64,000 bases of DNA from DAOTXN01 sp034435435 (GTDB lineage: Bacteria > Chloroflexota > Anaerolineae > S140-20): assembly GCA_034435435.1 (NCBI GenBank), contig DAOTXN010000161.1, positions 30,915 to 94,914 of the forward strand. Direction: 5' to 3'. Shown here piece by piece: positions 51,176 to 60,167 of this stretch. Position 1 is the first letter of the stretch, and every line of letters begins with the position of its first letter. The position numbers and the translations under genes are program-made. A model generated the notes under the pieces. The model ran no database searches and was not told the origin of the DNA. It saw nothing but the letters and a program-made list of their open reading frames with translations.

Positions 51176-51587
51176 AGCCCAAACCACGCAGCAACATCGC
51201 CATGCCAATGATGATGACCACCACCGGCCAGACCAGGTCCCAACTGAAGGCCTCGCCCAACCCGATGGACAAGAACACCAGCCCCAGAATCAGGGTGCCG
51301 ATGATGGGCCGCCGGTAAGCCGGGATGATAAAGCGGATGGCCGCTTCGAGCAAGAGTAGCCCGCCCGCCCCGGCAAAGACCAGGTCCCAGCCATCCAGCC
51401 GGGTGTCTTCCAGCACGTCCAAGTTGCCCAGGAGCAGCGCAACCCCAGCCCAAACCAGGATCAGCGCCCAAATCGCGGCGCTGAGGGGATCCTCGCGCCA
51501 CTTTTCCTCCCAACTCTTTTCGTGGTGCTTTTCCTCTTCCTTTTCCCACTTTTCTTCTTGCTTTTCGTCTTGCTGTGACCCAGCCAT
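51165..51587 (-). CDS. Small membrane protein with charged N-terminus (LiaI/LiaF-like)
   Basis: A 140-residue protein. Residues ~1-33 are very rich in Lys and Glu (EKWEKEEEKHHEKSWEEKW); four membrane helices follow. The helical part resembles LiaI/LiaF-type transmembrane regions of envelope-stress systems. ATG 51587 follows GGAGGG. Confidence 0.62.
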   Translation of the reverse strand: MAGSQQDEKQEEKWEKEEEKHHEKSWEEKWREDPLSAAIWALILVWAGVALLLGNLDVLEDTRLDGWDLVFAGAGGLLLLEAAIRFIIPAYRRPIIGTLILGLVFLSIGLGEAFSWDLVWPVVVIIIGMAMLLRGLGWRR

Positions 51588-51672
51588 GCTTTTCCCTCCT
51601 TTTGTTACCCCAAAGACTAAGGCGCAAAGAAAAGCCCAAGCTTTGCACCTTTCTGTCTTGATGCTTAAACCG

Positions 51673-53433
51673 TTACTCCCACACGCTGACGGCAAACACG
51701 GTCTGGAGCAGGTCACGGCGCTCCTCCGGGGTCATCGGGCGCGGGCGCGACCAGTCCTCCAACAGGGCGGTCAGCACTTCGGTGCTGACGTGTCGCCCGC
51801 CGTAGAACACGTGCCGGTCGATGAATTCCTGGCGGTTGCCCATAATCTCCATCTGGTCGAAAAAGAGATTGCCCACGCCAAAGTGAATCAGACCGCCGGC
51901 GTGAAAGCCAAAACCTTGCACGTGGTGAGCGTGGCTGCCGCTGACGATCACCGCCCCGGCATCGGTAAGAGCCTGAAAATCGACGACCTGTTGCGGCGTG
52001 GGGTCGTAACGGTCCTCTTCCCAATATTGCAGCGTGACGATGGGCAACACGCCCTGGCCGCGCAGCTCGGCCAGTTGCGCATAGAGCCACGCATAATCCT
52101 CGCAGGGGGTCGCCCCGGCGTGCTCGTTCGTGGCCCACACCCAGCCCGGCCCGGCCGCGTTGCAGCCCAGGAACGCGATGCGATTGCCGTTATGCTCAAA
52201 AATCGCCGGTTGGCGCGCGTCGTCCAGGTTCCGCCCGCCGCCGAAATACTGCCAGCCGCGCTCCATGTACATGTCCAGCGTCGGCTCGATGTTCTCGATG
52301 CCGTGGTCGCCGATGTGATTGCCGGTCATCTCGACCACATCCACGCCCATGTCTTCCAGCAACGTGATGTAGCGCGGGTCGGAGCAAAAGAGCACCCCCT
52401 CCTGCACCGGGTTGGGCGGGCCGCACTCTGGGTCGAAGGAGACCTCGTTGCTGACGTGGGTGATGTCGGCCTCGCGTAGCCACGGACCGACGGCCTCGCC
52501 GGGATAGGTCAGTCCTTTGCCCTCCATGCGCCAGGCGGTGGCTCGCGTCAGCGCCGTGACGCCGGTCATCACGACCACCGTCATGCGGCTCTCGTCACGG
52601 TTGGTGGGCGCCAGGCCCACCGCTGCCAGAAATGGCTCTACGACCTCGGCCAAACCGTCCACTCTGACCGGCGCGACGAGGGGATAAACAGCCAGGTCCA
52701 ATCCCCGCTCCAGGGGCGACAGGTCGTCAATGCGCAACACCTTCCAGCGCGGTTCCAGCGCCTCAAAAGGGAGGATGGCCCAGGCCGGCGAGTTGACCCA
52801 GGCCTGTGTGAGCAAATCGGCCTGCGGCGCGGTGGCGACAGCGCCGGGGGCCGCCTGGCCCAACACGCCCTGTAGCGCGGCCAGCGTCTGTTCGGTCATG
52901 AGCAGCGGGCGACCGGCGAACGGGCCAGACGGATTCCCCCCCCAGGCCCCGCGTAAATCGTCCATCGTCACACCGTCGGCCAGGGTGGGAAACGGCGCTG
53001 CCAGCACATACACCCACGTAGATACAACTGTCCCGTCGCCGCCCACACTGTCAATCCGAACGTCTGCGAGAGTAGGATCGGCGGTCAGCGCATAGCTGTG
53101 AGATTGCGTCGCGGCGAAATCGGCCACGGCCTGGGCCAGCGGCGGGGGTACGCCAGGCCCCACCCAGACCGGGTGCGGGGGAGGCGTGGGGCTGGGCGTC
53201 GGCGCAGGTTGGGTGGCGAGAGGCGCAGGGGTGGTTTCAGCTGGCAGGTCAACCTGAAAAGGGGTAGGCGCGTCGGTGGTCAGCGGATCGCCCGGCGCAG
53301 GGTCGGTGGCCGCTCCGGGCAGCGCGTGCGTGGGGACCAGGGTCGCGGACGGAGAAGACGCCGTGGCGCAGCCAATCAGCCACGTGGGCGCCCACACGCC
53401 GATCAGCGCCAGCGCGAGATAACGAGAGCGCAA
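51673..53433 (-). CDS. CapA-family lipoprotein
   Basis: A 586-residue protein. A lipoprotein signal ends in LIGC, followed by a Thr/Pro linker. Residues ~300-560 are a CapA (poly-gamma-glutamate synthesis, metallophosphatase-like) domain, with VSNEVSFD, MTGNHIGDHG and SGSHAHHVQGF. TTG 53433 is chosen because AGGAGG lies 6 bp upstream and the signal peptide begins right after it. Related proteins act at the cell surface; exact chemistry is uncertain. Confidence 0.78.
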   Translation of the reverse strand: MRSRYLALALIGVWAPTWLIGCATASSPSATLVPTHALPGAATDPAPGDPLTTDAPTPFQVDLPAETTPAPLATQPAPTPSPTPPPHPVWVGPGVPPPLAQAVADFAATQSHSYALTADPTLADVRIDSVGGDGTVVSTWVYVLAAPFPTLADGVTMDDLRGAWGGNPSGPFAGRPLLMTEQTLAALQGVLGQAAPGAVATAPQADLLTQAWVNSPAWAILPFEALEPRWKVLRIDDLSPLERGLDLAVYPLVAPVRVDGLAEVVEPFLAAVGLAPTNRDESRMTVVVMTGVTALTRATAWRMEGKGLTYPGEAVGPWLREADITHVSNEVSFDPECGPPNPVQEGVLFCSDPRYITLLEDMGVDVVEMTGNHIGDHGIENIEPTLDMYMERGWQYFGGGRNLDDARQPAIFEHNGNRIAFLGCNAAGPGWVWATNEHAGATPCEDYAWLYAQLAELRGQGVLPIVTLQYWEEDRYDPTPQQVVDFQALTDAGAVIVSGSHAHHVQGFGFHAGGLIHFGVGNLFFDQMEIMGNRQEFIDRHVFYGGRHVSTEVLTALLEDWSRPRPMTPEERRDLLQTVFAVSVWE

Positions 53434-53545
53434 TGCGGTCCTCCTGGAAACGAAAACGAATCCGTTTGGGCCCCATTTTACCTCACCTGTGCTTTCTGCG
53501 CCAGCGGGACCGCTGCGTTTCACTGCGTCGGCGTCGAATCCTCGA

Positions 53546-54763
53546 TTACCCCCCCAACCCAAACGCCTCCAACGCTTTGTCCACAATCGCCCTGCCGATG
53601 GGAATTGAGGCTGTGGCCGCCGGCGAGGGCGCGTTCAACACGTGCACCGCGTTGGCGCTCTCGATAAAGTGAAAATCGCTCAACAGATTGCCTTTGCGGT
53701 CCATCGCCTGGGCGCGGATGCCCGCCCCGCCGGGTTTGAGGTCTTGGGCCTGGATCTCGGGCACCAACTTTTGCAGCGCCCGGGTAAAGGCGCGCTTGCT
53801 CCACGAACGGACCATCTCACCCAGCCCCGTGCGCCAGTATTTGGCCGCCAATCGCCACATGCCCGGAAAAGTCGCCAGGCTCCACAAGTGGCGCAGGTCC
53901 ACGTCGCTCTTTGTGTAGCCTTCGCGGGCAAAGGTCAGCACGGCATTGGGACCGGCCTCTACCGATCCGGCGATCTTTTTGGTGAAATGCACGCCCAGGA
54001 AGGGAAAACTGGGGTCGGGCACGGGGTAGATCAGGCCGCGCACCAGGCGTTGGCTCTCCGGCGTCAGTTCGTAATACTCGCCCCGGAAAGGCACGATGCG
54101 CAGGACGTCAGCGCCGCCGGCCATTTGGGCCACCAGGTCGCTTTGTAAGCCGGCGCAGTTGACCAGGTAACGGGTGTGCAGCTCGCCCTGAGTCGTCTGC
54201 ACGATCAGCTCGCCGGGGCGCTGCTGGATGCCGACCACCTGAGTGTTGAAGCGTATCTCGCCGCCGCCCTCTTGCACGATTTTGGCGTAGGCGCGGGCCA
54301 CGGCTTTATAGTCCACAATGCCAGTGCTGGGCGACCACAATCCCGCAATGCCGGCGCTGTGTGGCTCAAACTCTTTGATTTCCTCCGCCGTGATCTTGCG
54401 CAGTCCCGGTACGCCGTTGGCCGCGCCGCGTTCATACAGCTCTTCCAGCCGGGGCAGCTCGGCCGGCGTCAGCGCCACGATCACCTTGCCACATAGCTCG
54501 TAGGGCAGGTCGTGTTCCTGGCAAAAGGCAATCATTGAATTCATGCCCTCAATGGACATGCGGGCCTTCATGCTGCCGGGTTTGTAGTAAATACCTGCGT
54601 GGATCACGCCGCTGTTATTGCCGGTCTGGTGGGCGGCCACCTGGCCTTCCTTGTCCAGCACGACCAGTTTCAAATCGGGGCGGCGGCGGGTGAACTCCAT
54701 CGCGGTGGCCAGACCTACAATCCCTGCTCCCACAATCAAGACGTCGAACGATGTTTCTGACAT
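53546..54763 (-). CDS. lhgO: L-2-hydroxyglutarate oxidase
   Basis: A 405-residue FAD-dependent oxidoreductase. VLIVGAGIVGLATAMEF is the dinucleotide fold; HQTGNNSGVIHAGIYYKPGS and LGVHFTKKI are LhgO signatures. It oxidises L-2-hydroxyglutarate to 2-oxoglutarate and feeds electrons to the quinone pool. It stands alone on the minus strand; ATG 54763 follows GAGGAAA. Confidence 0.9.
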   Translation of the reverse strand: MSETSFDVLIVGAGIVGLATAMEFTRRRPDLKLVVLDKEGQVAAHQTGNNSGVIHAGIYYKPGSMKARMSIEGMNSMIAFCQEHDLPYELCGKVIVALTPAELPRLEELYERGAANGVPGLRKITAEEIKEFEPHSAGIAGLWSPSTGIVDYKAVARAYAKIVQEGGGEIRFNTQVVGIQQRPGELIVQTTQGELHTRYLVNCAGLQSDLVAQMAGGADVLRIVPFRGEYYELTPESQRLVRGLIYPVPDPSFPFLGVHFTKKIAGSVEAGPNAVLTFAREGYTKSDVDLRHLWSLATFPGMWRLAAKYWRTGLGEMVRSWSKRAFTRALQKLVPEIQAQDLKPGGAGIRAQAMDRKGNLLSDFHFIESANAVHVLNAPSPAATASIPIGRAIVDKALEAFGLGG

Positions 54764-54809
54764 GGCTTTTCCTCACACATTCTCTTTCTATGGATGAGCG
54801 ACGGGATAG

Positions 54810-54815
54810 ATTATA
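54810..54815 (-). promoter_or_regulatory. Extended -10 of lhgO
   Basis: TGGTATAAT on the minus strand; no convincing -35 at the usual distance. Confidence 0.55.
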
Positions 54816-54865
54816 CCACACCTCGCCGCCGCTACGATGCAAGGTGTGATTAAATGCACACCGGC

Positions 54866-54894
54866 TTGATGGTCCGTGCTAAATGAGGTAAAAT
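54866..54894 (+). promoter_or_regulatory. Promoter of the STAND ATPase gene
   Basis: TTGATG (54866-54871), 17 bp, TAAAAT (54889-54894), 45 bp before the GTG start, back to back with the lhgO promoter. Confidence 0.62.
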
Positions 54895-54938
54895 ATGACC
54901 ATCTAGCTCCGATTTTCCTGATTTGCGGGGAGGATGAC

Positions 54939-57047
54939 GTGGCGTCGCGTTTGGGGGATCGTCTGAGTGCGGCGCGGCGACGCCAGTTTGTGGGCCGGGT
55001 CGCCGAGCGTGACCTGTTTCAATCGGCGCTGGCGGCGCCCGAGTTACCTTTTCAAGTGCTGTATGTTTTTGGGCCGGGCGGTGTGGGCAAGACCAGCCTG
55101 CTGCTCGAATTTGCTCATCTGTGCGACCAGGCCCATACTTGGGCTGTTTATGTAGACGCCCGCAGCGTAGAGCCGACCCCGGATGCCTTTTTGAGCGCGC
55201 TCAAGCGGGCCCTGGACCTGGCTCCGCAGGACGCTCCCCTGGAATGGCTGGCCGCCCGATCCTCTCGCTCGGTGCTGCTGCTCGACACTTGTGAAACGCT
55301 GGCCCCGCTGAATGGTTGGCTGAACGACGTATTCTTGCCCCAATTGCCGACGAACACGCTGCTCGTGCTGGCCGGGCGCGAGCCGCCCCCGCCGGCCTGG
55401 CAATCCGATCCGGGCTGGCAGAGTGTGATCCGCTGGCTGCCGTTGCGCAATCTCAGCCCGCAAGAAAGCCAGATCTATCTCACGCAGCGGGCCGTGCCGA
55501 CCGAGCAACAGCCAGAGATACTGAATTTTACCCACGGCCATCCCCTGGCGCTGTCGCTAGTGACCGACGCGCTGGCCCAACGGCCGGGTCTGCGCTTCCA
55601 GCCCGAATCCACGCCGGACGTCATCAAGACGTTGTTGGAACGGTTCGTGCAGATGGCGCCGGGACCGGCCCACCGCGCCGCGCTGGAAGCGTGCGCCCTG
55701 GTCCGCGTGACCAACGAAGCGTTGCTGGCCGAGATGCTGGCCATGCCCGATCCCTCGACAAGCTCGGGACAAGGTCCCCACGAATTGTTCGAGTGGCTGC
55801 GCGGCCTGTCGTTCATTCAATCCCGGCCGGGCGGGCTTTTTCCCCACGACCTGGCCCGCGAGGCGCTGGACGCCGACCTGCGCTGGCGCAACCCCGACTG
55901 GTACGCCGAGTTGCACCGCCGGGCCAGGAGTTATTACGTCGCGCACATTCAGCAAAGCTCCGGTCAGGCCCAGCAGCGAACCCTGCTGGACCTGATTTTC
56001 TTGCATCGCCATAACGCCGTGGTGCGCCCCTTTTTCGAATGGCAGACCAGCGGCGGCGTGCTGGCCGACGCGCTGCGCGAGGACGACCTACCGGCCCTAC
56101 TGGCTATGGTAGCGCGACACGAGGGCGCAGAGGCAGCGCGACTGGCGCAGCACTGGCTCGCGCAACAGCCTCAAGGCGTGCTGGTGCTGCGTGATTCCGC
56201 GGGCCAACCCGCCGGCGTGCTGGTCATGGTCGCTTTGCACCAGGCCGCGACAGGGGATTTGACAGCCGATCCGGCGGCGCAGGCCGCCTGGACCTGTTTA
56301 CAGCGCCACGCCCCGTTGCGGCCCGGCGAGCGGGCCACACTTTTTCGTTTCTGGATGGCGGCCGACACCTACCAGGCCGTTTCGCCGGTCCAGAGCCTGC
56401 TTTTTGTGCACATGGTGCGGCACTATCTCACCACGCCGGGACTGGCCTTTACTTTCATCCCTTGCGCCGCCCCGGATTTCTGGGCCCCGGTGTTCGCCTA
56501 CGCCGACCTGGCCCGCCTCCCCGCCGCCGATTTCGAGGTGGATGGGCGGCGCTATGGGGTCTACGGCCACGACTGGCGGGCCGCGCCCCCGGCGGCCTGG
56601 CTGGGCATGCTGGCCGAAAGAGAGCTGGGGATGACCGCCGCCGCGCCGCCGCCGCATGCCGAACCGCTGATGGTGTTGAGTGAGTCCGAGTTCGCAGCGG
56701 CGGCGCTGGAGGCGCTGCGGAACGTGTCTCGCCTGGACGCGCTGCGCGGCAACCCGTTGCTGCGCTCGCGCCTGGTAGTGGAGCGGACCGGGCCAGACGC
56801 GCCTCTCAGTGAGCGGGCGGCGGCGCTGCAAGCGCTGCTAAAAGCGGCCGGCGAGGAATTGCAGCAGTCGCCGCGCGAGCTCAAACTCTATCGCGCCTTG
56901 CACCACACCTACTTTCAGCCGGCCGCCACGCAGGAGCAGGCCGCCGAAATCCTGGACCTGCCCTTCAGCACTTTCCGTCGCCACCTGACGGCGGGAGTCC
57001 AGCGAGTAACTCAGATATTGTGGCAGTGGGAGATCGGTGGATCGTAA
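54939..57047 (+). CDS. STAND-type ATPase with C-terminal HTH-like domain
   Basis: A 702-residue protein. VGRVAERDLF then FGPGGVGKTSLLLEF (Walker A) and VLLLDTCE (Walker B) form a STAND/NB-ARC-like NTPase in the first ~300 residues. The middle (~400-580) resembles a GNAT-type acyltransferase fold. The last ~60 residues (AAEILDLPFSTFRRHLTAGV) look like a sigma-type helix-turn-helix. GTG 54939 has GGGGAGG upstream and beats the earlier GTG at 54876. PDPSTSSGQG (~residue 290) is encoded by an in-frame repeat. It may be a ligand-responsive activator of the small genes that follow. Confidence 0.68.
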   Translation: MASRLGDRLSAARRRQFVGRVAERDLFQSALAAPELPFQVLYVFGPGGVGKTSLLLEFAHLCDQAHTWAVYVDARSVEPTPDAFLSALKRALDLAPQDAPLEWLAARSSRSVLLLDTCETLAPLNGWLNDVFLPQLPTNTLLVLAGREPPPPAWQSDPGWQSVIRWLPLRNLSPQESQIYLTQRAVPTEQQPEILNFTHGHPLALSLVTDALAQRPGLRFQPESTPDVIKTLLERFVQMAPGPAHRAALEACALVRVTNEALLAEMLAMPDPSTSSGQGPHELFEWLRGLSFIQSRPGGLFPHDLAREALDADLRWRNPDWYAELHRRARSYYVAHIQQSSGQAQQRTLLDLIFLHRHNAVVRPFFEWQTSGGVLADALREDDLPALLAMVARHEGAEAARLAQHWLAQQPQGVLVLRDSAGQPAGVLVMVALHQAATGDLTADPAAQAAWTCLQRHAPLRPGERATLFRFWMAADTYQAVSPVQSLLFVHMVRHYLTTPGLAFTFIPCAAPDFWAPVFAYADLARLPAADFEVDGRRYGVYGHDWRAAPPAAWLGMLAERELGMTAAAPPPHAEPLMVLSESEFAAAALEALRNVSRLDALRGNPLLRSRLVVERTGPDAPLSERAAALQALLKAAGEELQQSPRELKLYRALHHTYFQPAATQEQAAEILDLPFSTFRRHLTAGVQRVTQILWQWEIGGS

Positions 57048-57102
57048 AACTGGACAAAAAATGAGCAGTTTTTGATCTGGCAAATGAATAGCGGGCCAGG
57101 GT

Positions 57103-57137
57103 AAACTGTGGCTGTCGAACCGAGGCAGCCACAGTTT
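57103..57137 (+). terminator. Twelve-base-pair hairpin before the SnoaL-like genes
   Basis: AAACTGTGGCTG (57103-57114) is exactly complementary to CAGCCACAGTTT (57126-57137), followed by CTTTT. It ends just before the ribosome site of the next gene, so it may terminate or attenuate transcription. Confidence 0.55.
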
Positions 57138-57154
57138 CTTTTGGGAGCCTGTTG

Positions 57155-57571
57155 ATGTCTGAAGCTACCGCCAGCTTGGTCGCCGCCGTCATGGAGGCCT
57201 GGAATACTTACGATGTGGAACGATTGGCGTCGTTCTATGCCCTTGACTACGAAGGGTTGGACATCAACGACGCCGTTCCGCAACGCGGGCCACAGGGCAT
57301 CCAGCGCATGGTGAAGCGCTACCGGGATGCCTTTCCCGACGTGCAGTTCACCGCCGAGGAAGTGATCGTGCAAGGTGAGCGCGTGGCGCTGGTCTGGACG
57401 GCGCAGGGCACGCACCTGGGCCGGTTGATGAACATCCCGCCCACGGGCCGGCAGGTGACGGTGCGCGGTGTGTCGGTGCTGACGGTGAAGGACGGCCAGG
57501 TGTGGCGCGGGCTGTATATTTGGGACCTGGCCGGGCTGTTGCGCGGCATCGGGCTGCTGCCGGAACTGTGA
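57155..57571 (+). CDS. SnoaL-like protein 1
   Basis: A 138-residue cone-fold protein. YRDAFPDVQFTAEEVIVQGE and NIPPTGRQVTVRGVSVLTV are typical of SnoaL/ester-cyclase-like proteins, which bind small hydrophobic ligands; many have no known enzyme activity. ATG 57155 follows TTGGGAG. First of a tight series of small plus-strand genes. Confidence 0.8.
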   Translation: MSEATASLVAAVMEAWNTYDVERLASFYALDYEGLDINDAVPQRGPQGIQRMVKRYRDAFPDVQFTAEEVIVQGERVALVWTAQGTHLGRLMNIPPTGRQVTVRGVSVLTVKDGQVWRGLYIWDLAGLLRGIGLLPEL

Positions 57572-57662
57572 CGCCGTTCTCAAACCGCCCTGCAGCGGTA
57601 TTATCCATCTCCCGGACAGTGCAGGCTGGTCGGGAAAATGCCAAGCTGAAGGAGGAATTTTA

Positions 57663-58091
57663 ATGTCTACCGAGCAAAACAAGGCCGTGGCGCGCCGCCT
57701 GGTCGAACAAGTCTTTAACGGGAAAAACCTGGCCGCGCTGGACGAGATCCTCGCTGCTAACTATGTGGACCACACCTATCCACCCGACGTGCCTCTGCCG
57801 CCCGGACCGCAGGGGTTCAAACAGTTTATCGGGATGTACCTCAGCGCCTTTCCCGATCTGCATTACCACCTCGAAGCCGAGATCGCCGAAGGGGAGTTGG
57901 TCGTGCATCACGCCACCGTGCACGGCACGCTGAAAGGCGAATTTGGGGGTATGCCCCCCACCGGCAAGCACGCCACCTGGTCCGAAATACACATCGGCCG
58001 TTTCAGCGGCGGCCGGCTGGCGGAACACTGGGGCCTGGTGGACCAGATGGGCATGATGCAGCAGCTCGGCCTGATGCCGATGCCGGAATAA
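57663..58091 (+). CDS. SnoaL-like protein 2
   Basis: A 142-residue relative of the preceding protein (LSAFPDLHYHLEAEIAEGE, then MPPTGKHATWSEIHIGRF). AAGGAGGA precedes ATG 57663. The two share the motif order AFPD...PPTG and may have arisen by duplication. Confidence 0.82.
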   Translation: MSTEQNKAVARRLVEQVFNGKNLAALDEILAANYVDHTYPPDVPLPPGPQGFKQFIGMYLSAFPDLHYHLEAEIAEGELVVHHATVHGTLKGEFGGMPPTGKHATWSEIHIGRFSGGRLAEHWGLVDQMGMMQQLGLMPMPE

Positions 58092-58103
58092 GGAGGAATT
58101 ACC

Positions 58104-58412
58104 ATGCTTTTCCACGTTACGATGACCCACACGGCCGGGGATTGCCCCGCCTACGAGCACCAAAAACTCGCCGAGCTGGTTCAGGCCAGCGACAAATGGG
58201 AGGCGCTGGCCCGCGAGTTGAACATCAAGGTCCACTTTTTCCTGTGGGGCGCGCCCGAGCACGTGGCCTGGGCGCTGATCGAGTCGGATGACCTGGGCGG
58301 CGTGGCGCGTTATGTCAACGCCATCCCCGTTCGCCACGACTTTAGAGTGACCCCGGTCCAGCATCTCCAGGATGTGATGGCCATGGCCAAAAAGATGATC
58401 GCCCAGACGTAA
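58104..58412 (+). CDS. Small dimeric alpha/beta-barrel-like protein
   Basis: A 102-residue protein (HVTMTHTAGDCPAY; VHFFLWGAPEHVAWALIESD) resembling DUF3303/muconolactone-isomerase-like ferredoxin folds. AAGGAGGA precedes ATG 58104, 12 bp after the previous stop. No function assigned. Confidence 0.6.
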   Translation: MLFHVTMTHTAGDCPAYEHQKLAELVQASDKWEALARELNIKVHFFLWGAPEHVAWALIESDDLGGVARYVNAIPVRHDFRVTPVQHLQDVMAMAKKMIAQT

Positions 58413-58449
58413 GCTGCGAGATACAGGATATTAGATATTTGAGGTCAAT

Positions 58450-58548
58450 ATGTATGGAACCATCGCCAGAATACAGATTCACCCTGACAAGATAGAGCAG
58501 GTGCAGGCGCTATCGGAGCGCATTGGCCTGGCGCCCGGTCAGATATAG
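58450..58548 (+). pseudogene. N-terminal fragment of an ABM-like monooxygenase gene
   Basis: An ORF of 32 codons reads MYGTIARIQIHPDKIEQVQA and stops at GQI. This matches the first strand and helix of antibiotic-biosynthesis-monooxygenase-type proteins (~95-100 residues), with the rest missing. It has no good ribosome site. Confidence 0.5.
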
Positions 58549-58573
58549 AATCTTTTTTCAGGAGGATAAAGCG

Positions 58574-59005
58574 ATGAAGGCAGATGCAAAAACAGAAATG
58601 GCGATTATGGCAGTGCTGAACAAGATGGCCGAGGGCTACGCCAGGCGCAACCTGGACAGCGTATTGTCTGTCTTTGCTCCGGATCCCGACGTCGTCATGT
58701 ACGGAACCGGGGCCGACGAAAAACGGATTGGGCTGGCCGAAATCGAGGCCCAGGCCAAACGCGACTGGTCCCAATCCGAATCCACCGCCCTCGTGTACGA
58801 GTGGACGGCGATTTCGGCGGCCGGAAATGTGGCCTGGGCCGCCGCCGATGTCGCCTTTAAGGCCACAGTCGGTGGACAAGAGTATCGCATGCCGGGCCGC
58901 CTGACGGCGGTGTTTGAAAAGCGCGGGGATCAGTGGCTCTCTGTGCAGTCGCATTTTTCTTTCCCTGCTGCGGGTCAGGAGGAAGGGGAATCGTTCCCCG
59001 GCTAG
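58574..59005 (+). CDS. SnoaL/DUF4440-like protein
   Basis: A 143-residue protein of the nuclear-transport-factor-2-like superfamily (MAEGYARRNLDSVLSVFAPD, then QWLSVQSHFSFP). CAGGAGGA precedes ATG 58574. It continues the series of small ligand-binding-fold genes. Confidence 0.75.
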   Translation: MKADAKTEMAIMAVLNKMAEGYARRNLDSVLSVFAPDPDVVMYGTGADEKRIGLAEIEAQAKRDWSQSESTALVYEWTAISAAGNVAWAAADVAFKATVGGQEYRMPGRLTAVFEKRGDQWLSVQSHFSFPAAGQEEGESFPG

Positions 59006-59098
59006 CCGTTCGGCGCGGGGCGTCAGGGGCGCTCTGTGGCTGTCATGCATACGCAGCCGGGATGTCAAGCCCCCTCACTTTGCCAAAAAGGAGGCTGT

Positions 59099-59998
59099 AT
59101 GCCGATGGCTGATAAAATGGCGGCCAAAATGGCCTTGATCCAACCTGCCGCGGCCGAGCTTGCCAACGCTGTCCAGGAGAACCTGTTCGATCTGTTCCGG
59201 GCCATGGCCGCCACCTTGCCAGGGGGCGAAATCGTCGAGGGTGAAAAACTGTCCTATCATCACGCCTTCCCGACCAACCCGATGTTCAAGGGCGTGTGGC
59301 GAACGCGGCTTTCATCCGCCGAAGCAGATGCAGTCATCGACGAGACTCTGGCCTGGTTCAAGGCCCGCAATGCGCCGTACCTGTTCTGGTGGACGGGACC
59401 GGGCGCCTCCCCGGTGGATCTGGGCGAGCGTCTGCGGGCGCGCGGCCTGCTCGATATGGCCGAGCAGCAGCAGGCCCTGGCGCCCGGCATCAAACAGACC
59501 GAGCTGGGCGCGCCGGGCATGGTAGCCGATTTGCAACAAATGAACGAGGCTGCGCTCACGCAAGTACCACCCGGTTTCACCATCGAGAAGGTGCAAACCA
59601 AAGCCGCTCTGCTTGATTTTAAGCGAGTCTTTGTAGACAGCTACGAGATCCCTGATTGGGCCGGGCAGGCCTGGGTGGATGCGACCCTGTCTGTGGGGAT
59701 CGGCCAGACGCCCTGGCAGATGTACCTGGGACGGCTCGACGGCGAGCCGGTGGCGACCAACATGCTCTTCAACGGGGCAGGCGTCGCCAGCGTGTATGCC
59801 GTGGCGACCGCGCCGACCGCGCGCGGCAAAGGCATCGGCGCGGCTATCACCCTCAAGCCTTTGTTAGAGGCGCGCGAAATGGGCTATCGCTACGCCGTGC
59901 TGTTCTCGACCGAGATGGGCATCCGCGTTTACGAGCGCATCGGCTTCCGGCTGACCGACGCCCGCATCAACCGCTACTTGTGGCGGAACGAGTCATAA
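59099..59998 (+). CDS. GNAT-family acetyltransferase
   Basis: A 299-residue protein. The C-terminal half is a GNAT domain: VYAVATAPTARGKGIGAAIT holds the acetyl-CoA-binding RxxGxG/A motif, then VYERIGFR. The N-terminal half (~140 residues) is a divergent acyltransferase-like domain. ATG 59099 follows AAAAAGGAGG. Substrate unknown. Confidence 0.82.
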   Translation: MPMADKMAAKMALIQPAAAELANAVQENLFDLFRAMAATLPGGEIVEGEKLSYHHAFPTNPMFKGVWRTRLSSAEADAVIDETLAWFKARNAPYLFWWTGPGASPVDLGERLRARGLLDMAEQQQALAPGIKQTELGAPGMVADLQQMNEAALTQVPPGFTIEKVQTKAALLDFKRVFVDSYEIPDWAGQAWVDATLSVGIGQTPWQMYLGRLDGEPVATNMLFNGAGVASVYAVATAPTARGKGIGAAITLKPLLEAREMGYRYAVLFSTEMGIRVYERIGFRLTDARINRYLWRNES

Positions 59999-60167
59999 CC
60001 TGTTCGGTTCAGATGTAAAGGTCCTGTGACAATATATTCTTACCCACGCTCCTGAGCGGGTCTCCCCCTAAAGTGGAACTCGCGATTCAAGTGTGCGCTT
60101 TCGGCGGCGCAACGCCGGGTCACGGACCCGCTTGAGCGCCAGCAGGCTGCTGTGCGCGTCGGCAAAA

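Noticed and set aside
60000..60167. Terminator or small RNA in the gap between the GNAT and kinase genes
   Set aside because: Only a short CGGGTC-ACG-GACCCG hairpin (60116-60130) without U-tract or promoter was seen.
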